From DUML01 sp050949905 (GTDB taxonomy: Bacteria; Bacillota; Desulfitobacteriia; Desulfitobacteriales; Syntrophobotulaceae), in the NCBI GenBank assembly GCA_050949905.1, contig JBMNGP010000013.1:124001-188000 (forward strand): 64,000 nt of DNA, read 5' to 3'. The notes under the pieces were generated by a model. That model did no database searches, had not been told where the DNA came from, and was given only the letters and a program-made list of their open reading frames with translations. The position numbers and the translations under genes were made by a program. Shown in pieces: positions 50,845-57,880 of the stretch (positions within the stretch are counted from its first letter, which is position 1; the number at the start of each line of letters is the position of its first letter).

Positions 50845-52257
50845 TTGAAGAAAAAAGCTAAGAGCAAAAGAAAAATATTGATAGTAATAGCCGTCCTGCT
50901 CGCCGGGATTTTAACGGGGACAGCCGCCTTTGGTTATGTTTTCTTTACTCAGGATCTTGGCGGCGATCCCGGAGGCGGGCAGAATTTCAGCGGCGAGGTT
51001 AACGAAAAAGCTGACCCACTGGATAAAAGAGTAAGCGTTCTTCTCATTGGTGCTGACAAACGGCCGGGTGAGTCAACCTATAACGCTGATACATTAATCG
51101 TTGCCAGTGTTGATCCTGAGACCAATATTATTTCCTTATTATCAATACCGAGGGATACGAGAATTACTATTGGCTCGGATCAATTTTTGAAAATTAATTC
51201 GGCTGTTTTACACCGGGGAATAGACGAACTCTTAAAGCAGGTCACCGATTTAACCGGGATTACTCTGGATGGCTATGTCGTAACCAATTTCCAAGGTTTT
51301 AAGGATATTATTGATACCTTGGATGGTATTGATATTTACGTGGAGAAAAGGATGGGACCTTTCTATACGGGAGATAAAGTGGACGGCTTGATAGATTTGC
51401 ACGAAGGTCAGCAAAGATTGAACGGCTCCCTGGCACTGCAGTATGCCCGTTGGCGTAATGATGATTTGGCTGATATCGGCCGGACAGCCAGACAGCAAAA
51501 AGTACTGAAAGCTATGGCTAAGGAAGCCTTGCAGGCTAGTACGATCACTAAACTTCCCAAACTAGTACCCCAAGTCATGGATATGGTCGAAACCAATTTA
51601 AAAGTAACAGACCTTTTGAAACTGGCGAAAGCAGCCGTTTACTTTGACAGCTCCAATATTGTCAGTATGACCTTGCCCGGTGTTGGTGTTTACTTTGATG
51701 ATATTAGCTTCTGGGAAGTAAACAGGCAGCAGGCCAAAGAAGTAGTTAAAAATTTGTTGCTGGGAATTACTTCGGACAGAGTATTTAATAACCAGGTACT
51801 TGATTTGCTGGATCCGGATATCAAAGCCCATATTACTGTACCCGGCAGTTCCAAAGACCCGAATGGCAAAGACTCTCCCGGTCATAGCGTCCCGGTAGGG
51901 CAAGGTGATGCGGAAAATAACCATGATGATGGGGATACCGAGCAAACGGGAAAGGTTGACGATCCCAAGGATGAGCCTGGCAGGGAAACCGATTCTGAGG
52001 GTCAACCTGGGGAGGAAACAGATCCTGGTGAAGATCCCGGTGAAGAGACCGATCCCGGTGAGGATTCTGGTGCAGGAACCGATCCTGGTCAGGATGCTGG
52101 CGCGGGAACCGATCCTGGTCAGGATGCTGGCGCGGGAACCGATCCCGGTGAGGATTTTGGCACGGGAACCGATCCCGGTATAGAAGAGGAACCTGATATG
52201 AACTCTCTAATTAATAGTCCTTTTTCAGAGGAGATTAACTTTATAATAAGCCCTTAA
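50845..52257 (+). CDS. LytR-CpsA-Psr (LCP) family cell wall polymer ligase
   Basis: A membrane-anchored enzyme that attaches anionic polymers or glycans to peptidoglycan. A basic N-terminus and one membrane segment (ILIVIAVLLAGILTGTAAFGYVFF) precede the LCP domain. That domain has VSVLLIGADKRPGESTYNADTLIVASVD, LLSIPRDTRI and YARWRNDDLADIGRTARQQKVL, with the family's conserved Asp and Arg residues. After about residue 330 comes an acidic tail with six 10-residue repeats. TTG 50845 is preferred because GGAGTGG lies 6-12 bases upstream; ATG 50830 is an alternative. Confidence 0.92.
   Translation: MKKKAKSKRKILIVIAVLLAGILTGTAAFGYVFFTQDLGGDPGGGQNFSGEVNEKADPLDKRVSVLLIGADKRPGESTYNADTLIVASVDPETNIISLLSIPRDTRITIGSDQFLKINSAVLHRGIDELLKQVTDLTGITLDGYVVTNFQGFKDIIDTLDGIDIYVEKRMGPFYTGDKVDGLIDLHEGQQRLNGSLALQYARWRNDDLADIGRTARQQKVLKAMAKEALQASTITKLPKLVPQVMDMVETNLKVTDLLKLAKAAVYFDSSNIVSMTLPGVGVYFDDISFWEVNRQQAKEVVKNLLLGITSDRVFNNQVLDLLDPDIKAHITVPGSSKDPNGKDSPGHSVPVGQGDAENNHDDGDTEQTGKVDDPKDEPGRETDSEGQPGEETDPGEDPGEETDPGEDSGAGTDPGQDAGAGTDPGQDAGAGTDPGEDFGTGTDPGIEEEPDMNSLINSPFSEEINFIISP
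52009..52188 (+). repeat. Tandem 30-base coding repeats in the LCP gene
   Basis: Six direct copies encode GEETDPGEDP, GEETDPGEDS, GAGTDPGQDA (twice), GAGTDPGEDF and GTGTDPGIEE. The third and fourth copies are almost identical at DNA level, a sign of recent slippage. The tail is probably a flexible acidic wall-spanning linker. Confidence 0.9.
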
Positions 52258-52546
52258 AGAAAGAACCGGTAATAATCTTTAGTGTCAGGAGATTTACTTC
52301 ACTAAGTAGTAGCTTATAATCTGTTAGATATCTATAGACAATAGTTGGGGAAATTATTACAATGAAGATAAAAATCTTGTATTTTTAAGTAAATGCAATA
52401 TTTTTATCTTTTTATTTTTATTATTAAAGATCAGGCTATTTTGGGGAAAAACAGTCATCTAGGACTATAGGCCTAATCATAATAATAACCCACCGGCAAA
52501 GAGAATTTAAACCAGCACCCTGAGATGGAGGAGAGGAGGGCCTAAA

Positions 52547-54505
52547 GTGAAAGAGATTATTGCCACTGGAAAATCATTGGAAGAGATTCGGGAGAGGTAT
52601 GCTAGGGAATGGTCCTGTCTGCCGGAGCAACTAGATATTGAAGTTATCGATAAGCCCGGCTTTTTTCATCGTATCTGGAAAGTTAAGGTAGTCTTAACAG
52701 AACCGGCTTCATTCGAGGATAACACTGCCTTGGTAACCGAAAATACCCAAATAACCTGGGACGGAAATAAATACTTGATTAAACTTGGCAAGCAGGTCGA
52801 GAGTATTATTCCTTTCCCTTTAGCGGGGAAGTTAATGCTTGATAATCAGGAAATCAGGAGTGAATATCCGGTTAGGCCAGGAGCTGTCGCGGAATTTTAT
52901 CCCGTGATTAAAGAAGGGGGATTAACCTGGAATATTGAAGTAGCTCCTGATGGCAGTAAAGCTGTGGCCAAGGTCAAACACGAACATGCGGGCAGGTATG
53001 TCTTACCTGAAGAAATACAACCCTCGACCAGATTAGTCTTAGAGAGGTTTATTACCTGGCAACCTGAACCTGACTCGGGTGATATTGTCTCTGAAGAAGA
53101 TTTGCAGAGAGAATTAGCCCAAAAAGGGATTATTTACGGGTTGAAGCCGAATATCTGGGTAGATTTTTTGACCGTAGACGGCAGGGGGGAGATCCTGATC
53201 GCTGAATATACCCCACCGGTACAACCTATTCAACCCCAATTAATTGATTTTGTAGGTGAACCCCTTTTTCAAGAGGATGAAGAGCAGGAAAAAATCGATT
53301 ATTTTGCCTGCAAGTTGAGAATTTGCCAGCAAGATGAAGTCCTAGCCCGCAAAATACCGGGGCGGGAAGGCAAAGCCGGCATAGACATCTTTGGCAACCC
53401 TCTGCCTGTAGAAAAAATGCAGGACTTTCATTTTATACTCAAAAAGAATGTTTATTTATCCGAAGATGGGTTGGAGGTTCTGGCGGCTTGCCCCGGCACC
53501 CCCTTAAGGGTTAACAATTATACTTATCAAGTGGAAAATGCCTATATCTTAAACCAGGATGTTGACTTAAGCACCGGCAGTATTGACTTTCCGGGTGATG
53601 TCAATATCGGCAGGAATGTCAATGAAGGATTTTATATTCACTCCGGGGGTAAAATCTTTATTCAAGGATCAGTCTCCGGAGCCAGCCTGAAAGCCGAAAC
53701 CGGCCTGATTGTCAAAAATAATATTATTGCCAGTAAGATAATGATTGGCCAAAAACATGTTTATCGCTCCAGGCTTTTTAAGGGCTTAAAAGAAGTCCAC
53801 GAAGAGCTTGGCCTTTGCCTGGCGCAGGTTGAACAGTTGCAAAGAGTCTCAGGTAATACTAATGTCGGGCAGTTATTAAAGATTCTCCTCGAAAAGAATT
53901 TTCAGCTGCTGCCTCAGAAAGCTCTGGAATTGGAAAACTTGCTAAATTATAAAGATCCGGATTTTGTTAATCAGGAATTAGATGTTGCTATTCGAACCTT
54001 AAAACATTTTTTGGTCGGGCTGGGGCCTTTCCAGCTTAAGAACCTTCAGCATCTCAAAAGTGTTCTGAAAGTTGTGGATCATTTTCTGGCTGCCAAGGGT
54101 GAGCTTATCCCTGCTAATGTCGTCTGTGACACCAATTACATCCAAAATTCCGATATAAATTGTGCCGGAGATTTTATCTGCAAAAAGGGTATTTATAATT
54201 CCACCTTAAATATTGAGGGGAATATTAAAATTATGGGTGTTTGTCGAGGCGGGGAAATCAGCTGTGCCGGGGAAATCTATATTTGGGAGCTTGGTGGTTC
54301 CAGTATGAGTGCAACTACTGTCAAAGCCGGGAAAAATAGCCGCATTACGATTGATTACTGCCACGCTAATGTGAGAATATTCCTTGGCAAAGAGCTTATC
54401 AGGATTGACGATGAGGCTCAGAAAGTGGTTATCTATCGGGATAAAGGCCTTCTGCAGGTTGAAAAACTCAAATGGGACGGTAGAAACTTGCCCTTGTACC
54501 CTTAA
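52547..54505 (+). CDS. FapA/DUF342-family protein
   Basis: A cytoplasmic protein of 652 residues. The first 65 residues form a KH/Jag-N-like module (EIIATGKSLEEIRERYAREW). The central and C-terminal regions carry the DUF342 beta-helix (LSTGSIDFPGDVNIGRNVNEGFYIHSGG; NSDINCAGDFICKKGIYNSTLNIEGNIKI) around a coiled coil of about 110 residues. The family is found near flagellar and polarity genes; its biochemical role is uncertain. GGAGGAGAGGAGGG precedes the start. The 290 bases upstream are AT-rich and hold no feature I recognise. Confidence 0.85.
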   Translation: MKEIIATGKSLEEIRERYAREWSCLPEQLDIEVIDKPGFFHRIWKVKVVLTEPASFEDNTALVTENTQITWDGNKYLIKLGKQVESIIPFPLAGKLMLDNQEIRSEYPVRPGAVAEFYPVIKEGGLTWNIEVAPDGSKAVAKVKHEHAGRYVLPEEIQPSTRLVLERFITWQPEPDSGDIVSEEDLQRELAQKGIIYGLKPNIWVDFLTVDGRGEILIAEYTPPVQPIQPQLIDFVGEPLFQEDEEQEKIDYFACKLRICQQDEVLARKIPGREGKAGIDIFGNPLPVEKMQDFHFILKKNVYLSEDGLEVLAACPGTPLRVNNYTYQVENAYILNQDVDLSTGSIDFPGDVNIGRNVNEGFYIHSGGKIFIQGSVSGASLKAETGLIVKNNIIASKIMIGQKHVYRSRLFKGLKEVHEELGLCLAQVEQLQRVSGNTNVGQLLKILLEKNFQLLPQKALELENLLNYKDPDFVNQELDVAIRTLKHFLVGLGPFQLKNLQHLKSVLKVVDHFLAAKGELIPANVVCDTNYIQNSDINCAGDFICKKGIYNSTLNIEGNIKIMGVCRGGEISCAGEIYIWELGGSSMSATTVKAGKNSRITIDYCHANVRIFLGKELIRIDDEAQKVVIYRDKGLLQVEKLKWDGRNLPLYP

Positions 54506-54523
54506 GTGGAGGGTTCAATTCCG

Positions 54524-55441
54524 TCACCTGATTTTTAGGAGGAGACGGCTGGCATAAGGCAGCAGTGGGAAAGCCAGCAGGGAAGACACCAAGTTAAAAA
54601 CAGTGTGGGCATTAGCTACCTGACGGCTTAAGCTGCCGCCAAAAGTACTAAGAATATCGGCCAAAAGGTTTATAAAGGGAAAAAAGATCAAGACCCCGAA
54701 GATATTAAGGAGAACGTGAAAAATAGCTACCCTTTGGGCAGCCCTGGAGGCAAAGAAGGAGACAAATAAAGCTGTAAAGCAGGTACCTATATTAGCACCG
54801 AAGATAAAGGCTAAGGCTCCCGGGAGGTTAAGCCACCCTTCTGCGGTTAAGAGCATAGCCAGGCCGGTGGCGGCACTGGAAGAATGTAAAACTGCCGAGA
54901 TGAATGTTCCGGCTAAGATGCTATAGGCGAAGCTGTTGCCCAGATGATGGAGCCAGTTCTGGACTGCAGGCCTTGCGGTCAGCGGAGCCATAGCTGATTG
55001 TAAGACGGTTAAGGAGAAGAACATGATCCCTAAGCCGGCCAGAGCCAACATAAGGTATCTGAGCCGGCTTTTTTTGTAGAGATAAAGAATAAGTCCCGGG
55101 AGAATAAGCCAGACCGAGATTTTATCTAAGGGGAAAGCGAGTAGCTGGGGAGTAATGGTTGTACCAATATTACTCCCCAGGATAAGCCCCAGAGCGTTGG
55201 TAAAGGGCAAAAGCCTGGCATCTACTAAAGAGACAGCCATCACGGTTAGGGCTGTGCTGGACTGGAGAAAACCTGTTGCCACTATCCCGCTTAGAAAACC
55301 CTTACCGGGGGTAGCTGTCAGTCTATGTAAAGCTTCTTTAAAATGCTGCCCCGCAAATTTCTCCAGCCCATTGCGGAGAAAAGACATACCTGTTAACAAG
55401 AGGAGTAAACCAAAAACACTTAAGAGGATGGACAGGTGCAT
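54524..55441 (-). CDS. Na/Pi-cotransporter II-family membrane protein
   Basis: A polytopic membrane protein of 305 residues with about eight hydrophobic segments. The family's paired QSS motifs are present as TGFLQSSTALT and, changed, SAVLHSSSAAT. Repeated GSNIGTTITPQLL and GANIGTCFTALF confirm the internal duplication. The PhoU-like C-terminal domain found in some relatives is absent. The substrate is presumably phosphate, but this is an inference. It converges on the DUF342 gene with only 18 bases between. Confidence 0.88.
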   Translation of the reverse strand: MHLSILLSVFGLLLLLTGMSFLRNGLEKFAGQHFKEALHRLTATPGKGFLSGIVATGFLQSSTALTVMAVSLVDARLLPFTNALGLILGSNIGTTITPQLLAFPLDKISVWLILPGLILYLYKKSRLRYLMLALAGLGIMFFSLTVLQSAMAPLTARPAVQNWLHHLGNSFAYSILAGTFISAVLHSSSAATGLAMLLTAEGWLNLPGALAFIFGANIGTCFTALFVSFFASRAAQRVAIFHVLLNIFGVLIFFPFINLLADILSTFGGSLSRQVANAHTVFNLVSSLLAFPLLPYASRLLLKIR

Positions 55442-55825
55442 AGGCTGCTCCTTAGAATAGCTTTTTAACCGGCTTAAGTTTAGCCGGTTAGTTAATTCTA
55501 TTAACTAAGGGAAGGTCTAAGACCAATAGCCTCATAAAAAAACTTGCGGTCGTAATAGCCGCAAGTTAAGAAAAAGAGAGGAGTGGGGATAAAATTGGAA
55601 AACGTGAGACTATTAAAATTGTTTCCTGCTTGCTATAAAAATATACAAAAATAATCCAAGAACTTGCCATAAAGTGTTGGTAAATTTAGTCAGGAAGCCA
55701 AAGAAGGAGCCTGTTGTTTTGCGGAAAAGGTTTTTCGCGGCTTGTATAGAAATAGAATCTAAGGAGAGATTATCTTAAGCCGGATATTAAATTGGCTTAA
55801 AAATAAAAAAATTAAGGAGCTAACA
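55442..55825. other. Intergenic region between divergent genes, with two hairpins
   Basis: Contains an inverted repeat TAACCGGC (55466-55473) with GCCGGTTA (55483-55490), and a terminator on the minus strand (listed separately) about 95 bases ahead of the transporter start. This layout, a terminator inside the leader, is what transcription attenuators and riboswitches look like, but I recognise no aptamer. A 19-codon frame with a ribosome site (TTG near 55594) lies on the plus strand; unsupported otherwise. Confidence 0.45.
55533..55567 (-). terminator. Rho-independent terminator in the leader of the transporter gene
   Basis: AACTTGCGG (55541-55549) and CCGCAAGTT (55559-55567) form a perfect 9-bp stem. 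On the minus strand a run of seven T follows. No minus-strand gene lies upstream, so it probably acts within a long leader. Confidence 0.65.
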
Positions 55826-56587
55826 ATGCTTGATTTGCATGTACACGTCCTGGGACACCTGGAACGGAAGCTAACAATCGATACTGTCCGAGCCTTCCTG
55901 GAAAAGGCAGCGCAAAAAAAGATTAAGCAAATTGGCTTTGCGGACCATGATATGTACTGGGAACACTTTAATTTTGCTCTTCTCCGTAAAGCTGCTGAAG
56001 AATACCCGGAATTGCAAGTCAGGATAGGTTTGGAAGTTGATTATCGGGAAGAGCGCGAAGAAGAGATCGCTAGGAGGATTAATACTTATCCTTTTGATTA
56101 CGTTATTGGCTCGGTACATCAAATTGGGGACTGGCTGTTTGATTATCCTGAAGAGGCAATTAATCACCGTAAACGTGATGCCGATGATCTCTACCAGGAG
56201 TACTTTTTCCTGGTGGAAAAGGCTGTTAATAGTGGCTTGTTTGATATAATCGGGCATTTGGATTTAATTAAAATTTACCAAGTCCGGCCGCGAACCGATG
56301 TGAGAATTTTAGCTGCCTCAGTGCTGAAGGCTATCAAGGAGCACGGCTTGGTTGTGGAGGTTAATACCAATGGCCGTTATAAGCCCGTTCAGGAATTTTA
56401 TCCAGAGGATAAATTGTTGAAGCTAATTAATGAGATGGGAATTGCCTTTACTTTGGGATCGGATGCCCATGCTCCTGGTGCTGTTGGCCGTGATCTTGAC
56501 GAGGCTTGCGGGCTTTTAAAGTCCTTGGGAGTCAAAGAAGTTACTTCTTTGACAGCCCGTCAACCGCTTAAAGTATCTTTAAAATGA
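55826..56587 (+). CDS. PHP-domain phosphoesterase, histidinol-phosphatase-like
   Basis: A metal-dependent phosphoesterase of 253 residues. Metal ligands in order: DLHVHVLGH (residues 3-11), FADHD, GLEVDY, SVHQIGDW, IGHLDLIK, and the C-terminal SDAHAPGAVG. The pattern fits the HisJ-type PHP family. No his gene is near, so histidinol phosphatase is only one possibility. AAGGAG lies before ATG 55826. Confidence 0.85.
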   Translation: MLDLHVHVLGHLERKLTIDTVRAFLEKAAQKKIKQIGFADHDMYWEHFNFALLRKAAEEYPELQVRIGLEVDYREEREEEIARRINTYPFDYVIGSVHQIGDWLFDYPEEAINHRKRDADDLYQEYFFLVEKAVNSGLFDIIGHLDLIKIYQVRPRTDVRILAASVLKAIKEHGLVVEVNTNGRYKPVQEFYPEDKLLKLINEMGIAFTLGSDAHAPGAVGRDLDEACGLLKSLGVKEVTSLTARQPLKVSLK

Positions 56588-56607
56588 AAACTTATAAGAA
56601 AGTCAAG

Positions 56608-56673
56608 GAACAATGTTTAAAATTTCTAGATATGTATAATAATAGGATAAGAAGTCTAAAAACAACATTGTTC
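56608..56673. repeat. 10-bp inverted repeat upstream of the small zinc-ribbon gene
   Basis: GAACAATGTT (56608-56617) and AACATTGTTC (56664-56673) are perfect inverted copies 46 bases apart, between the PHP gene and the 48-codon gene. It could be an operator pair or a long hairpin in the leader. Confidence 0.5.
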
Positions 56674-56701
56674 TGAAAAACACAATTAGGAGCTGAAAAC
56701 T

Positions 56702-56848
56702 ATGATCGAAAAATGCCGGTCTTGCGGACATGAACATGAAGATATTTCTAAAGTTATTTTTCGTCGCAACCACGTCAGTAATCGTATGCTCCCTTATTGT
56801 TCCTATTGTCTGCGCAGGCTTTATAAGGTTCCTTACAGGCCTAAATAG
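56702..56848 (+). CDS. Small zinc-ribbon protein (48 residues)
   Basis: MIEKCRSCGHEHEDISKV continues to MLPYCSYCLRRLYKVPYRPK. Two CxxC pairs make a likely zinc site, and the C-terminus is basic. AGGAG lies 9 bases before the ATG. I do not recognise the family; DNA or RNA binding is plausible from the basic tail. It is too short for default gene calling. Confidence 0.65.
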   Translation: MIEKCRSCGHEHEDISKVIFRRNHVSNRMLPYCSYCLRRLYKVPYRPK

Positions 56849-56989
56849 AAGATGATTCATCAGGGTAAACCTTAATATTTTGCCAAGTAGTGATTAAACA
56901 GAACTATTTTGTGAAAAATATATCTTGCCTTTTTGGCTTGCTTTTGATATAGTTTCTTTGGAAATGGAAGAAAAGAGGAGGTTCAGATT

Positions 56990-57160
56990 ATGGCATACGT
57001 TATTACTGATGAATGCACCAGCTGCGGTTCCTGTGTTGATGAATGTGCAACCGGAGCAATTAGCGAAGGCGATAGCAAATATGTTATTGATCCCGACGCT
57101 TGTGCAGAATGTGCTGCCTGCGTAGATGCCTGTCCTTCAGGAGCTATTATTGAAGAATAA
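56990..57160 (+). CDS. 2[4Fe-4S] ferredoxin
   Basis: A 56-residue Clostridial-type ferredoxin. MAYVITDECTSCGSCVDECATGAI carries the first CxxCxxCxxxC cluster motif (with the last Cys shared across clusters) and CAECAACVDACPSGAI the second. This low-potential electron carrier fits an anaerobic metabolism. AGGAGG precedes the ATG, and a strong terminator follows. Confidence 0.95.
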   Translation: MAYVITDECTSCGSCVDECATGAISEGDSKYVIDPDACAECAACVDACPSGAIIEE

Positions 57161-57182
57161 TTAATAATTGATGGATCTTCTT

Positions 57183-57217
57183 AAAAAAAGAGTATTCCAA
57201 GCGAATACTCTTTTTTT
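57183..57217 (+). terminator. Terminator after ferredoxin
   Basis: A 15-bp perfect stem: AAAAAAAGAGTATTC (57183-57197) with GAATACTCTTTTTTT (57203-57217), loop CAAGC. The strongest terminator in the window. Confidence 0.92.
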
Positions 57218-57252
57218 AATTGACGAAGGGGATTTGCAGTAATATAATTAAG

Positions 57253-57267
57253 TTGTAATTATAATAA
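57253..57267. promoter_or_regulatory. Per box upstream of perR
   Basis: TTGTAATTATAATAA matches the Per box consensus TTATAATNATTATAA at 12 of 14 defined positions. It lies 60 bases before perR and suggests autoregulation. Confidence 0.65.
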
Positions 57268-57326
57268 TTTCAACTAATTTTATGTTTTAATTTGACAAGG
57301 GATAGGGTAAGGGGTAAGGGAGATAA

Positions 57327-57779
57327 ATGAATACATCAGAAATGAGAGGAAATAAGACTGTGGATGCTATAGCCATACTTAAAGGATTGAAAGATAAGGG
57401 GATTCGCTTTACTCCTCAAAGGCAAGCTATTTTGGAGTTTTTGCTGGCTACGGATGCCCATCCTACTGCCGAAGAAATTTATAAACAAGTAAAGTTGAGA
57501 TTTCCCGGTGTAAGCCTGGGTACAATCTATAACACTTTAAACATGCTTAAGGAACATGGCTTTATATTGGAATTGCCCTGCGGCGATATGTCCAGTCGCT
57601 TTGACGGCAACCCAGTCAATCATTATCATGTCATGTGTTCTATTTGTGGCAAAGTAGTGGATTTTCACTGTGATCTCATCAACATGGATGAACTTGTGAC
57701 CCAGAAAACCGGTTTTGATGTTCATACCCATAATCTCGTTTTTTATGGAGTATGCCCTGATTGCCAGCTGAGTAAATAA
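57327..57779 (+). CDS. perR: Fur-family peroxide-stress regulator PerR
   Basis: A metal-dependent repressor of 150 residues. The winged helix (RFTPQRQAILEFLLATDAHPTAEEIY, VSLGTIYNTLNMLKEHG) is followed by the dimerisation domain. The regulatory metal site is complete in HPTAEEIY, FDGNPVNHYHVMC and KVVDFHCD. Asp at that last position (rather than Glu) favours PerR over Fur. Two CxxC pairs (CSIC, CPDC) bind structural zinc. A Per box lies upstream, and a GH2-like gene follows. Confidence 0.88.
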   Translation: MNTSEMRGNKTVDAIAILKGLKDKGIRFTPQRQAILEFLLATDAHPTAEEIYKQVKLRFPGVSLGTIYNTLNMLKEHGFILELPCGDMSSRFDGNPVNHYHVMCSICGKVVDFHCDLINMDELVTQKTGFDVHTHNLVFYGVCPDCQLSK

Positions 57780-57842
57780 AATTTTCGAAGCCTGGAGCCT
57801 ATAATAATACGGAGTTTGCTGGTCTTAAGTTAAAAAAGCGCG

Positions 57843-57880
57843 GGATGTCCCTCGAGAAAAAGGACATCCTTTATTTATTA
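57843..57880 (+). terminator. Terminator after perR, overlapping the next start codon
   Basis: GGATGTCC (57843-57850) pairs with GGACATCC (57862-57869), followed by TTTATTTATT. The ATG at 57845 lies inside the stem. Confidence 0.65.

Noticed and set aside
52258..52546. A cyclic-di-GMP riboswitch before the DUF342 gene or before cheA
   Set aside because: The conserved GEMM core (GGNCAAA and GACGCAAAGCC segments) is absent from both gaps.
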